A model generated the notes under the pieces. The model saw only the letters and a list, made by a program, of their open reading frames with translations, was not told where the DNA came from and made no database searches. 64,000 nt of DNA from Pseudomonadota bacterium (GTDB lineage: Bacteria; Pseudomonadota; Gammaproteobacteria; Burkholderiales; Burkholderiaceae_C), in contig JAIUPQ010000003.1 of assembly GCA_020161145.1 (NCBI GenBank), positions 62,001 through 126,000 of the forward strand, written 5' to 3'. The number at the start of each line of letters is the position of its first letter. Positions within the stretch are counted from its first letter, which is position 1. Below, one piece after another: positions 54,468 through 63,651 of the stretch. A program made the translations under genes and the position numbers.

Positions 54468-55337
54468 TCACAACAGCCCTGCGCTGCGCGCGGCGGCCTC
54501 GATGCCTTTGTAGTTGCCGACCTGCGTGGGCACGAAGCTGCTGGCGCGCTGCAGATCCAGAATGGCCTTGCCTTCAGGCGACTCCGGCTTCAGCGCCAGG
54601 AAGGCCGCCTTGATCCTGGCCTGCAGCGCGACTGGCATGTCGGCGTGCACCGTCCAGTTGTAGTCGTAGTACGGCGGCGTGGTGTAGAAGACGCGCACCT
54701 GGGCGGGGTCCACTTTTTTTTCGGCCACGAACTTCTCCCACACCGAGCCGTTGAGCGCACCCGCCTGCACCTTGCCCGCCGCCACGGCGGCAATGGTGGC
54801 GTCGTGCGCGCCGCTGTAAGCCACGCGGCGCAGGTCGCGCTCGGGCTCCACGCCGGCTTGCAGCAAGAAGCTGCGCGGCATCAGGTGGCCCGAGGTGGAG
54901 CTTTGCGAGCCAAAGCTCACGTCCTTGCCCTTGAGGTCGGCCAGCGTCTTGATGGCCGGGTCGGTGGTGATGAACACCGAGCGGAACCTGGCGTCCTCGG
55001 CCCGCTGCACCAGCGGCACCACCTTGCCGCCCGAGCGCACGTTGGCCTGTACAAAGGTGAAGCCACCAAACCAGGCCAGATCCACCTTCTTGTTGACCAG
55101 CGCCTCGACGCTGGCCGCGTAGTCGGTCACTGGCGTGTACTCGACCTTCAGGCCCAGCTGCTGCGACAGGTACTGCATCAGCGGCGCGGCCTTGCGCGCC
55201 AGCTCGGTGGGCGATTCGTCGGGAATGGCCGTGACGCGCAGCACGCCGGGCGTGGCTTGGGCCGGCGCGGGGCCGGCGGCCAGCGCCAGCGTGGCCAACA
55301 GGCAGGCGCGGCGCGAGAGCAAAGCGTTCACGGTCAT
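54468..55337 (-). CDS. PhnD-like periplasmic binding protein, putative selenate/selenite ABC transporter
   Basis: A 289-residue substrate-binding protein with a signal peptide (residues 1-28, [16 protein letters not shown]). It belongs to the phosphate/phosphite/phosphonate-binding PhnD superfamily: LAWFGGFTFVQANVRSGG, the oxyanion-binding motif SSTSGHLMPRSFL, and GALNGSVWEKFV. From memory, a branch of this family encoded beside selD is annotated as a putative selenate transporter. Here the gene diverges from egtD at the head of a selenoneine locus, 55 bp away. Selenium transport is inferred from this context and not proven. Confidence 0.82.
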   Translation of the reverse strand: MTVNALLSRRACLLATLALAAGPAPAQATPGVLRVTAIPDESPTELARKAAPLMQYLSQQLGLKVEYTPVTDYAASVEALVNKKVDLAWFGGFTFVQANVRSGGKVVPLVQRAEDARFRSVFITTDPAIKTLADLKGKDVSFGSQSSTSGHLMPRSFLLQAGVEPERDLRRVAYSGAHDATIAAVAAGKVQAGALNGSVWEKFVAEKKVDPAQVRVFYTTPPYYDYNWTVHADMPVALQARIKAAFLALKPESPEGKAILDLQRASSFVPTQVGNYKGIEAAARSAGLL

Positions 55338-55392
55338 GGGTTCTTCACAAAAGGGCGCTTAGTCTGCCATGCACAAGGCTTAGAGTCGGCCC

Positions 55393-56343
55393 ATGCCGCC
55401 ACAGCTCGTCACCCTGCACAGTCTGGATCCCCAGCGCCTGGCCGCCGAGGCCGCGCAAGGCCTGCTGCGGCCGCAGGCGGCGCTGCCGCCCAAGTTCTTC
55501 TACGACGCGCTGGGCTCGCGGCTGTTTGACGCCATCACGCTGCTGCCCGAATACGACCTGACCCGCAACGAGGCCGCCCTGTTCGCCACCCACCGCAGCG
55601 CCATTGCCGCCGCCGTGGGCGCAGCCGGCGCCACGCTGGTGGACGTGGGCGCTGGCAGCGGCGCCAAGGCCGCCGCCTGGTTTGCGGCCCTGGGCACCCG
55701 GCGCTATCTGGCGCTGGACATCTCCTGCGACTTTCTGGCCGGCGCGCTGGATGCATTGGCCGGCGCGCACCCGCAGGTGGCGATGTGCGGCGTGGGGCTG
55801 GACTTCACGGCCGCGCTGGCGCTGCCACCCGAGCTGCTCAGCGGCCCCGCGCTGGTGTTCTACCCCGGCTCCAGCATCGGCAACTTCGCGCCCGCCGAGG
55901 CGCTGGCGCTGCTGGTGCAGATGCGCCAGCTGGCCGGCCCCGGCGGGGCGCTGTTGATCGGCGTCGACCTGCTCAAGCCCGTGGCCGAGATGGAAGCCGC
56001 CTACGACGACGCCCTGGGCCTGACGGCCGCCTTCAACCGCAACCTGCTGGCCCACCTGAACCGGCTGCTGGGCAGCGACTTCGCGCCGCGCCAATGGCGC
56101 CACCGCGCGGTGTGGAACGCCGCCACCCAGGCGGTGGAGATGCACCTGCACGCCCGCGAGGCGCTGACCGTGCGCTGGCCCGGCGCCGAGCGCCGCTTTG
56201 CAGCCGGCGAAGGCATCCACACCGAGAACGCGCACAAGTGGCGGGTCGAGGCGTTTGCCGCCCTGCTGCGCCGTGCGGGGTTTGAGGCGGTGCAGACGTG
56301 GACGGATGCGGGGGAGCGGTTTGCGGTGATGGTGGGGCGCTAA
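55393..56343 (+). CDS. egtD: L-histidine N-alpha-trimethyltransferase EgtD
   Basis: A 316-residue SAM-dependent methyltransferase that makes hercynine (trimethylhistidine), the shared precursor of ergothioneine and selenoneine. Recognised features are LPPKFFYDALGSRLFDAITLLPEYDLTRNE (imidazole-binding tyrosine region), the SAM loop LVDVGAGSGAKAA, FYPGSSIGNFAPAEA, and the C-terminal ENAHKWRVEAFAALLRRAGF. The start at 55393 is 55 bp from the divergent importer. The 3' end overlaps the convergent senA by four bases. Confidence 0.95.
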   Translation: MPPQLVTLHSLDPQRLAAEAAQGLLRPQAALPPKFFYDALGSRLFDAITLLPEYDLTRNEAALFATHRSAIAAAVGAAGATLVDVGAGSGAKAAAWFAALGTRRYLALDISCDFLAGALDALAGAHPQVAMCGVGLDFTAALALPPELLSGPALVFYPGSSIGNFAPAEALALLVQMRQLAGPGGALLIGVDLLKPVAEMEAAYDDALGLTAAFNRNLLAHLNRLLGSDFAPRQWRHRAVWNAATQAVEMHLHAREALTVRWPGAERRFAAGEGIHTENAHKWRVEAFAALLRRAGFEAVQTWTDAGERFAVMVGR

Positions 56344-57464
56344 GCGCTTGCACAGCTACGAAACCCCGCAAACACATCGCGCCGCTCGGCGGTGAAGAAG
56401 TTGCGGTAGCCGGCATGGGCCAGGCGCGGCGAGGTGGCGAACGATGCGCCGCGCAGCACGGGCCGGCCGTCGAACCAGGGGGCTGAGTAATCCGCGTAGG
56501 GGTGCGGCGCAAAGCCAGGCCAGGGTGCGAAGGGCGTGGCCGTCCACTCCCAGACGTCGCCCCAGGCCATGCCTTGCGCCTGGGCGGCCACCCACTGGGC
56601 CTCGGTGGGCAGGCGACGGCCGGCCCAGTGGCACCAGGCCAGCGCGTCCGCCTGATTCAGGTGGCAGGCTGCTTCGGTCTCGTCCAGCGGCTGCCAGAGG
56701 CCCCAGCGCTGCACCTGCCAACCAGCGCCCGCGCGGCGCAGATGCGGCGGCAACGGGTGGCCGGTGGCGACGACGAAGGGCAGGTACTCGGCCCAGCGCA
56801 CGGCGTGGGCATCGAGGGTGAAGGCGGCCACGGGCTCGGTGCGGGCGCCGCACTCATTGTCGAAGGCGAAGCCGCCACCCGTGTGGCCCAGCGTCACGGT
56901 ACAGGCCGGCACCGCCATCGTCGCCGGTGCCGGCAGGGCGCGGGGCGCGGGGGCGTGCGGCATGGGCACCCCCAGGGCCTGAGCCATATAGAGAGCGGCC
57001 TCGTGGTGCATGTCTTCGTGCAGCAGCGCGAGGCGAAAGAAGTAAAGCGCGTCGTCACCCGGCGGCCCGGCGCGCAGCAGCGCCAGCGTCTCGTCCAGCC
57101 CCTCGGCCAGTTCGGCCCGCGTCTGCTCGGGCGTGGGCAGCGGCAGCCGCCAGCGTTGGGCGTGCGACACGCGCGACGAGTGGTAGAGCGCATCGAGCCC
57201 ACTGGCCGGGCGCGGCGCATCGGGGTTGGCCACCACGCCGCGCGCGCGCTCGGGGTTGCGGCCCAGCCACCAGCGCGCAAACCAGCCCACGTGACCCAAC
57301 TCCCACAACGGCGGGTTCAGCGTGGGCCGCTGCGGCACGGTCAGCGCATGGGCGGCCTGCCAGGCGGCAAAAGCGGTCAGGGTGTCGGCACGGCTGGCTT
57401 GCAGCAGGCCGGCCAGTACGGCGGCGTCGCCCTGGCGGGCTTGCTGGGCGGGGTCTGCGATCAT
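56340..57464 (-). CDS. senA: Selenoneine synthase SenA (EgtB-like)
   Basis: A 374-residue EgtB/SUMF1-type protein. The N-terminal DinB_2 domain carries the non-haem iron ligands: H58 (LGHVGWF), H149 and H153 (LLHEDMHHEAALYM). The C-terminal formylglycine-generating-enzyme-like domain has RRLPTEAQWVAAQ, GDVWEWTATPF and LRGASFATSPRLAHAGYRNFF. EgtB adds a sulfur donor to hercynine. SenA instead uses a selenosugar, giving selenoneine after C-Se lyase or spontaneous steps. The adjacent senB and senC homologues favour SenA over EgtB. Its start lies only 18 bp from the divergent senB. Confidence 0.88.
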   Translation of the reverse strand: MIADPAQQARQGDAAVLAGLLQASRADTLTAFAAWQAAHALTVPQRPTLNPPLWELGHVGWFARWWLGRNPERARGVVANPDAPRPASGLDALYHSSRVSHAQRWRLPLPTPEQTRAELAEGLDETLALLRAGPPGDDALYFFRLALLHEDMHHEAALYMAQALGVPMPHAPAPRALPAPATMAVPACTVTLGHTGGGFAFDNECGARTEPVAAFTLDAHAVRWAEYLPFVVATGHPLPPHLRRAGAGWQVQRWGLWQPLDETEAACHLNQADALAWCHWAGRRLPTEAQWVAAQAQGMAWGDVWEWTATPFAPWPGFAPHPYADYSAPWFDGRPVLRGASFATSPRLAHAGYRNFFTAERRDVFAGFRSCASA

Positions 57465-57482
57465 TGTTTAAGCATACCGACC

Positions 57483-58454
57483 ATGACCTCACCGCGCATC
57501 GCCCTCATCACCCCGGCCCTGGCCGACGCCAACAACGGCAACTGGCAGACCGCCCAGCGCTGGGCGCGGCTGCTGCGGCCCTGGGCGCAGGTGCGGCTGG
57601 CCAGCACCTGGCAGGCGGCCGACGTGGCAAGGGACGAAGACCTGTTGATTGCGCTGCACGCGGTCAAGTCGGCGCCCGCCGTGGCAGCCTGGCGGGCCGC
57701 CTGGCCCAAGCCGGTTGTGCTGGTGCTGACCGGCACCGACCTGTACGGTGGCCTGGACACCAGCGCGGCCACGCTGGCGGCGGCCACGCGGCTGGTGGTG
57801 CTCAACGAGTTGGGGCTGGCCGCCCTGCCCGCACCGCTGCGCGCCAAGGCCCACGTGTGTCTGCAGTCGGTGCCCGCGCGCACGCCGCTGCCCAAGCCCA
57901 CGCGCCACCTGCGCGCGGTGGTGGTGGGCCATCTGCGGGCCTGCAAGGCACCGGAGGTGGTTTGGGCGGCCGCGCGGCAACTGAGCGCAGACGATGCCGT
58001 CCACATCGACCACATTGGCACGGCGCTGGAGCCGGCGCTGGGGGTTGCGGCGCGCGACGTGGCGGCGCAATGCCCGCGCTACCGCTGGCTGGGCGGGCTG
58101 GCGCATGCGGCCACGCGGGCCCGCATCCAGCGCGCCAGCGTGCTGGTGCACCCCAGCTGGCTCGAAGGCGGCGCGCACGCGGTGATTGAGGCCATCACCT
58201 GCGGCACCCCGGTGCTGGCCTCGCGCATCGACGGCAACCTGGGTTTGCTGGGCACCGACTACGACGGCACGTTCGCCCCGGGCGACGGGGCGGCGCTGGC
58301 CGCCCTGCTGCGCCGCGCGCGCGCCGAGCCGGCCTTCATGGCCCACCTGACCGCACAATGCGCGGCGCGCGCGGCGCGCTTTGCGCCCGCTGCCGAGCAG
58401 GCCACGCTGCGGCGACTGCTCGACGATTGCCTGGCTGAACAAGGACTGCCATGA
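57483..58454 (+). CDS. senB: Selenosugar synthase SenB
   Basis: A 323-residue glycosyltransferase with a GT-B-like fold: start PRIALITPALADANNGNWQTAQRWARLL, middle VLVLTGTDLYGGL, and the nucleotide-sugar region HPSWLEGGAHAVIEAITCGTPVLASRIDGNLGLLG. Characterised SenB joins UDP-sugar and selenophosphate to form a selenosugar with a C-Se bond. Its ATG follows the start of divergent senA by 18 bp, and its stop overlaps the senC/selD ATG. The family and neighbours fit the Variovorax-type sen cluster closely. Confidence 0.9.
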   Translation: MTSPRIALITPALADANNGNWQTAQRWARLLRPWAQVRLASTWQAADVARDEDLLIALHAVKSAPAVAAWRAAWPKPVVLVLTGTDLYGGLDTSAATLAAATRLVVLNELGLAALPAPLRAKAHVCLQSVPARTPLPKPTRHLRAVVVGHLRACKAPEVVWAAARQLSADDAVHIDHIGTALEPALGVAARDVAAQCPRYRWLGGLAHAATRARIQRASVLVHPSWLEGGAHAVIEAITCGTPVLASRIDGNLGLLGTDYDGTFAPGDGAALAALLRRARAEPAFMAHLTAQCAARAARFAPAAEQATLRRLLDDCLAEQGLP

Positions 58455-59506
58455 CCACCCCCACCCCCGAACCGCGCCTGACCAGCCTCTCTCACGGCGG
58501 CGGCTGCGGCTGCAAGATCGCCCCCGGCGTGCTCAGCGAAATCCTCGAGGGCACGGCGGCGATGCCGGTGCCCAAGGAGCTGCTGGTGGGCATCGAGACG
58601 GCCGACGACGCGGCCGTCTACCGGCTCAACGACGAGCAGGCGCTGATCGCGACGACGGACTTCTTCATGCCCATCGTCGATGACCCTCACGACTTTGGCC
58701 GCATCGCGGCCACCAATGCCATCAGCGACGTCTACGCCATGGGCGGGCGGCCGATTTTTGCGCTGGCACTGGTGGGCATGCCCATCAACGTGCTGTCCAC
58801 CGCCACCATAGGCCGCGTCCTGGAGGGCGGCGCCAGCGTCTGCCGCGCGGCCGGCATTCCCATTGCGGGTGGCCACACCATCGACTCGGTGGAGGCCATT
58901 TATGGCCTGGTGGCGCTGGGCCTGGTGCATCCGGATCAGGTCAAGACCAACCGCGGTGCCCAGGCTGGCGACGTGCTGGTGCTGGGCAAGCCGCTGGGCG
59001 TGGGCGTGATGAGCGCGGCGCTGAAAAAAGGCCACCTGGACGCCGACGGCTATGCGCGCATGCTGGCCAGCACCACGCAGCTCAACACGCCGGGGCCGGA
59101 TCTGGCCGCGCTGGCGGGCGTGCATGCGCTGACCGACGTGACGGGTTTTGGCCTGGCCGGCCACCTGCTGGAGCTGGCGCGCGGCGCCCAGCTGGGGGCG
59201 GTGCTGGACTGGGCGGCGGTGCCGCTGCATGCGGGGGTGCACGAGCTGGCGCAGGCGGGCCTGGTCACCGGTGCCTCGGGTCGCAACTGGGCCGGCTATG
59301 GCGAGCGGGTGGACTTGCCGGGCGGTTTTGCGGCCGCCGATCAGGCGCTGCTGACCGACCCGCAGACCAGCGGCGGCCTGCTGGTGGCTTGCGAGCCGGG
59401 CAGCGTGGCGGCGGTGCAGGCGGTGTTTGCCCGCCACGGTTTTGCCGCGGCGGCCGTGGTGGGCCACATGGAGGCCGGGCCGGCGGGCCGGTTGCGGGTG
59501 GCGTAG
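58451..59506 (+). CDS. selD: Selenide, water dikinase (SenC/SelD)
   Basis: A 351-residue selenophosphate synthetase making monoselenophosphate from selenide and ATP. The essential pair is present as C19 and K22 in HGGGCGCKIAP; a cysteine, not selenocysteine, is used. ATTDFFMPIVDDPHDFGRIAATNAISDVYAMGG and TDVTGFGLAGHLLELARG are family blocks, and it ends with DPQTSGGLL. ATGA overlap with senB makes it the third sen gene (SenC). It may also supply tRNA selenation or selenocysteine synthesis, but no selA, selB or mnmH is in the window. Confidence 0.95.
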   Translation: MTTPTPEPRLTSLSHGGGCGCKIAPGVLSEILEGTAAMPVPKELLVGIETADDAAVYRLNDEQALIATTDFFMPIVDDPHDFGRIAATNAISDVYAMGGRPIFALALVGMPINVLSTATIGRVLEGGASVCRAAGIPIAGGHTIDSVEAIYGLVALGLVHPDQVKTNRGAQAGDVLVLGKPLGVGVMSAALKKGHLDADGYARMLASTTQLNTPGPDLAALAGVHALTDVTGFGLAGHLLELARGAQLGAVLDWAAVPLHAGVHELAQAGLVTGASGRNWAGYGERVDLPGGFAAADQALLTDPQTSGGLLVACEPGSVAAVQAVFARHGFAAAAVVGHMEAGPAGRLRVA

Positions 59507-59522
59507 CGGCCCGGCGCCGCGC

Positions 59523-61919
59523 TCAGCGCAGCGCCATGGACTGCGTGACCACCACCTCGTCGCCGGGATCGGGCCGGGTCTGGGCCTCCCAGGTGGCCAG
59601 CAGGTCTTGCAGCATGGTCAACGGCAAAGGCTGGGCCACCAGATAGCCCTGCACGGCCTGGCAGCCGGCGCGGCGCAGCACCTCCAACTGGGCCGGCTCC
59701 TCCACCCCCTCGGCCACGGTCTGCATGCCCAGGTTGTTGGCCAGATCGACGATGGTGCGCACGATGGAGCGCGCGTCGCGGTGGGTCATCAGCTCGCGCA
59801 CGAAGGCGCGGTCGATCTTCAAGGTGTCGAACGGGAAGCGCCGCAGATAGGCCAGCGACGAGTAGCCGGTGCCGAAGTCGTCCATGGCGATCTGCACGCC
59901 CAGGCGTTTGATGCCATGCAGGTTGGCCAGGGCCACGCTGGCGTCGTCGACGAAGATGGACTCGGTGATCTCCACCTCCAGCCGGTGCGCCGGCAGGCCC
60001 GAGCGCAACAAAGCCCGCTCCACGTCGGCCAGCAGGTGCTCGCTCATCAGCTGCACGGGCGAGACGTTGACCGAAATGGCCAGCCCGTGCAGGCTGTGCT
60101 GCGCCTCCATGCAGGCCTGCTCCAGCACCCAGGAGCCGATTTCGCGGATCTGCCCGGTGGATTCGGCCACGGCGATGAACTCCACCGGCGAGACCTGACC
60201 CAGCTCGGGGTGGCGCCAGCGCAGCAGCGCCTCGGCGCCCACGACGCGCCAGTCCTCGATGTGCACCCGCGGCTGCCAGGCCAGCGTGAACTGCTGGTTG
60301 GCCAGCGCCTCGGCCAGTGCCTGGCTGATGGCCAGCGTGCGCCGGTTGCGCTCGCCCAGCCAGGGGGCAAACACCTCGCAGCGCGCGCGCCCGCGCTGCT
60401 TGGCGGCGTACAGCGCCAGGTCGGCGTTGCCCAGGGATTCGTCTATGGTCTGGCCGTGCTCGGGCAGCAGCGCCACGCCGATGCTGGCCCCCACGCTGAG
60501 GCTGCGATCGCGCACGTCGGCCGGCTGATTCAACACCTGCAGCACGCGCTGGGCAAAGTGCACGGCCTCTTCGTCGCTGCGGATGTCGTCGAGCACCACC
60601 GCGAACTCGTCGCCGCCCAGCCGCGCCACCAGGTCGCTGCGACGCATCACGGCCGCCAGGCGCTGGGCCACGATCTTCAGCACCTCGTCGCCCCAGTTGT
60701 GGCCCAGCGAGTCGTTGATCTGCTTGAAGTTGTCCAGGTCGATGCAGATCAGCGCGCTGCGCCGCCCGCTGTCGCGGCAGGCGTCCAGCGCCGCCTGCAC
60801 GCGCTCACGCAACTGCACCCGGTTGGCCAGGCCCGTCAGCGAATCGGAATGCGCCAGCACCGCCAGGCGCTGATGCGCCACCTGCTGCTGGGTCACGTCG
60901 GTGATGACGCCGCGCCAGCCGCTGGTGGTGCCGCGCTCGTCCAGCAGCGGCTTGGCGCTGAGCAGCCACCAGCGCGATTGGGTGCTGTTGGGCGTCAGGC
61001 GCACCTCGAGCTTGACGTCGCGAAACGGCTTGTCCAGCGCCAGCGCGCGGTGCAGCGTCACCAGCCCGGGCGACAGGCGGCCATAGGCTGCGCGCGCCGC
61101 CAGCAGCGCCATCAACGGCTGGCCCAGAATGCGCTGCGCCTCCAGCCCCAGCATCTGCGGCAGGCGCTGCGAGACGTGCGAGAAGCAGCCTTTGCGGTCG
61201 ATCTCCCACAGCGCATCGGTGGCGTGTTCTTCAAAGTCGCGCAGCAGCAGCGCCACCATCTGGCTTTGCCGTTCGGCCTCGCGCTCGGCCGCCAGTCGCG
61301 CGCGCAGCGTCAGCGCCACCAGTTGCACCACGGCCATGGCCACGCCCATGTAGACCACCGTCAGCACCGACAGCAGTCGCAACTGCGGCTGGCCGCTGGC
61401 CCAAAGCGGCACCACGGAGCCGGCGATCAGCGCCAGCATCCAGGCCCCCGCCACCACCGGCATGGGCGAGTGCCAGCAGGCCCCGGCAAACAGCGCCGCG
61501 CACATCACTGCCACCAGCAGCTGCTGGCTGGCGGAGCTCAGCTGCGCGTACCACAAGGCCATCACCGCAGCCCACAGCAAGCCCCCCGCCAGGGTGCGCA
61601 GCAGCAGGCCGCCGACCACGGCGGGCGCGGCCCGCCCCTTGGGCTGCCGGCGCCAACTCAGGGTCAGCTCGGTCAGCAGCAACACCAGCGCGCCGTACCA
61701 CAGCAGCAGTTTGTGCGGCGCCACGTCGCCCCACAGCCCCAGCACGACGCCGCCGCCGCCCAGCAGTGAAGAGGCCAGATAGGCCGGCACGAATCGCCGC
61801 AGCAACGCCAGGTGGTGGCCGCGCAACTCGGCCTGCAGGGCGTCGGCGGCGGTGTAAAAACGCACCTCCTGGCGCCACCAAAGGCACCAGCGGTTGTAGA
61901 AGGATGCGGGGCTGATCAA
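59523..61919 (-). CDS. Membrane GGDEF-EAL cyclic-di-GMP protein
   Basis: A protein of about 798 residues. The N-terminal ~200 residues hold several hydrophobic helices (MASE-like, unnamed). A PAS domain (DALWEIDRKGCFSHVSQRLPQMLGL) follows, then a GGDEF domain with intact GGDEF, and an EAL domain with EALLRWRHPE and DDFGTGYSSLAYLRRFP. Both catalytic motifs look functional, so synthesis or breakdown of c-di-GMP is possible. No in-frame ATG precedes the first helix; I placed the start at a TTG (61919), but TTG codons further upstream up to 62129 are also open. It converges on selD with a 16-bp gap. Confidence 0.85.
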   Translation of the reverse strand: MISPASFYNRWCLWWRQEVRFYTAADALQAELRGHHLALLRRFVPAYLASSLLGGGGVVLGLWGDVAPHKLLLWYGALVLLLTELTLSWRRQPKGRAAPAVVGGLLLRTLAGGLLWAAVMALWYAQLSSASQQLLVAVMCAALFAGACWHSPMPVVAGAWMLALIAGSVVPLWASGQPQLRLLSVLTVVYMGVAMAVVQLVALTLRARLAAEREAERQSQMVALLLRDFEEHATDALWEIDRKGCFSHVSQRLPQMLGLEAQRILGQPLMALLAARAAYGRLSPGLVTLHRALALDKPFRDVKLEVRLTPNSTQSRWWLLSAKPLLDERGTTSGWRGVITDVTQQQVAHQRLAVLAHSDSLTGLANRVQLRERVQAALDACRDSGRRSALICIDLDNFKQINDSLGHNWGDEVLKIVAQRLAAVMRRSDLVARLGGDEFAVVLDDIRSDEEAVHFAQRVLQVLNQPADVRDRSLSVGASIGVALLPEHGQTIDESLGNADLALYAAKQRGRARCEVFAPWLGERNRRTLAISQALAEALANQQFTLAWQPRVHIEDWRVVGAEALLRWRHPELGQVSPVEFIAVAESTGQIREIGSWVLEQACMEAQHSLHGLAISVNVSPVQLMSEHLLADVERALLRSGLPAHRLEVEITESIFVDDASVALANLHGIKRLGVQIAMDDFGTGYSSLAYLRRFPFDTLKIDRAFVRELMTHRDARSIVRTIVDLANNLGMQTVAEGVEEPAQLEVLRRAGCQAVQGYLVAQPLPLTMLQDLLATWEAQTRPDPGDEVVVTQSMALR

Positions 61920-62311
61920 GATGGGAATATGGGCTTCGAGCGGCCGGCGTGCGCAGACTCTAAGCGGCGCCGCGCTGCGCCATGCCAATGCCCGACTGTC
62001 GCCGCGCGCACCGAGAGGCGATTGCAGAAAATGAGCATGGATCGCGGCCAAATCGTGGCCAATTCGCCACGCGCTGTGCGAGCACCGGCGGGTTGCGAGT
62101 GGATCACCCGGCGAACACCCTCTGTTCAACCCATCACCGATGGGCGGCTGGTTACAATGCCAACCGGCCCCGCTGCACAGCCGCAGCGGCGGCCCGTCAC
62201 CTTCGACGCCGTTGCGACGCGGCCTTGCGCCCCGTCATCCATTGCGCCGGGCCCCGGCTGATGCGTCCCCTGCGGCGCGAGCGGCCCTTCGGCGCCTATC
62301 TCCCCTGATTC
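61920..62311 (+). promoter_or_regulatory. 392-bp divergent gap: candidate promoter and structured leader of rhlE
   Basis: This is the longest stretch without an assigned gene. A TACAAT hexamer at 62154-62159 is a fair -10 box for rhlE. The following ~150 nt form a GC-rich leader with a perfect hairpin CCGCTGC-ACAGCC-GCAGCGG (62171-62190) and a second GC-rich palindrome around 62248-62262. DEAD-box helicase genes often have long structured leaders. The left half (61920-62130) may instead encode the N-terminus of the GGDEF-EAL protein. Confidence 0.4.
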
Positions 62312-63628
62312 ATGACCTTTGCATCGCTAGGCTTGGCCGAACCGCTGGTTCGCGCCGTACAAGAACAAGGCTACGACCAGCCCACCCCCATCCAGGCCCA
62401 GGCCATTCCGGCCGTACTCTCCGGCGGCGATTTGCTCGCCGGCGCCCAGACCGGCACCGGCAAGACCGCCGGCTTCACCCTGCCCATGCTGCACCGGCTG
62501 GCGGCCACCACGCCGCAAGGCCAGAGCCACCATGGCAAGCGCCACATCCGCGCCTTGATCCTGACGCCCACCCGCGAACTGGCCGCCCAGGTCGAGGACA
62601 GCGTGCGCACCTACGGCAAATACCTGCCGCTGACCAGCATGGTGATGTTCGGCGGCGTCGGCATGCAGCCTCAGATCGACAAGCTGCGCCGTGGCGTGGA
62701 CATCCTGGTGGCCACCCCGGGCCGCCTGCTGGACCACGCCCAGCAGGGCACGCTGGACCTGCGCCACGTGGAGGTCTTCGTGCTCGATGAGGCCGACCGC
62801 ATGCTGGACATGGGCTTCATCCACGACATCAAGAAGGTGTTGGCGCTGTTGCCGGCGACCAAGCAGAGCCTGCTGTTCTCGGCCACCTTCAGCGACGACA
62901 TCAAGGCGCTGGCCGACCGCCTGCTGAACCAGCCCCGCGCCATTGAGGTGGCGCGCCGCAACGCCACCGCCGAGTCCATCGCGCAGTTGATTCACCCGGT
63001 GGGCCGCGAGCGCAAGCGCGAGTTGCTGGCGCATCTGATTCAGCAGGGCGACTGGCGCCAGGTGCTGGTCTTCACACGCATGAAGCATGGCGCCAACCGC
63101 CTGTCGGACTACCTCAACGAGCATGGCATCAGCGCCATGGCCATTCACGGCAACAAGAGCCAGACGGCGCGCACCAAGGCGCTGAGTGAATTCAAGGCCG
63201 GCTCGCTGCGGGTGCTGGTGGCCACCGACATCGCGGCGCGTGGCATCGACATCGACCAGTTGCCCCACGTGGTGAACTTCGAGCTGCCCAACGTGCCCGA
63301 GGACTATGTGCACCGCATTGGCCGCACCGGCCGCGCCGGCGCCGAGGGCGAGGCCATCTCGCTGGTCTGCGTCGACGAGATGGGGTTTCTGAAGGACATC
63401 GAGAAGCTCACCAAGCGCCAGATTCCCAAGGCGCTGGTGCCTGGTTTCGAGCCCGACCCCAACGAGAAGCCCGAGCCCATCGTGCTGGGCCGGCGCATGA
63501 CCATTGGCGTGGGCGCGCCCGGCCGTGGCGGCAATCGCGGCGGCGGCAACCGCAGCGGTGGTGGTGGTGGTCGCTCCAGTGGCGGTGGCAGCTCCAGCAG
63601 CGGCCGGCCGTCGTCGCGTCGGCGCTGA
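62312..63628 (+). CDS. rhlE: DEAD-box ATP-dependent RNA helicase RhlE
   Basis: A 438-residue DEAD-box helicase. All motifs are present: Q motif ([26 protein letters not shown]), [34 protein letters not shown], and [10 protein letters not shown]. The C-terminal tail is a Gly/Arg/Ser-rich low-complexity region ([19 protein letters not shown]) that likely binds RNA. RhlE acts in ribosome assembly and RNA turnover. The ATG at 62312 has no strong Shine-Dalgarno (CTCCCCTGATTC upstream). Confidence 0.94.
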   Translation: MTFASLGLAEPLVRAVQEQGYDQPTPIQAQAIPAVLSGGDLLAGAQTGTGKTAGFTLPMLHRLAATTPQGQSHHGKRHIRALILTPTRELAAQVEDSVRTYGKYLPLTSMVMFGGVGMQPQIDKLRRGVDILVATPGRLLDHAQQGTLDLRHVEVFVLDEADRMLDMGFIHDIKKVLALLPATKQSLLFSATFSDDIKALADRLLNQPRAIEVARRNATAESIAQLIHPVGRERKRELLAHLIQQGDWRQVLVFTRMKHGANRLSDYLNEHGISAMAIHGNKSQTARTKALSEFKAGSLRVLVATDIAARGIDIDQLPHVVNFELPNVPEDYVHRIGRTGRAGAEGEAISLVCVDEMGFLKDIEKLTKRQIPKALVPGFEPDPNEKPEPIVLGRRMTIGVGAPGRGGNRGGGNRSGGGGGRSSGGGSSSSGRPSSRRR

Positions 63629-63651
63629 GCGTCATCAGGGCGCGGGGGCAC

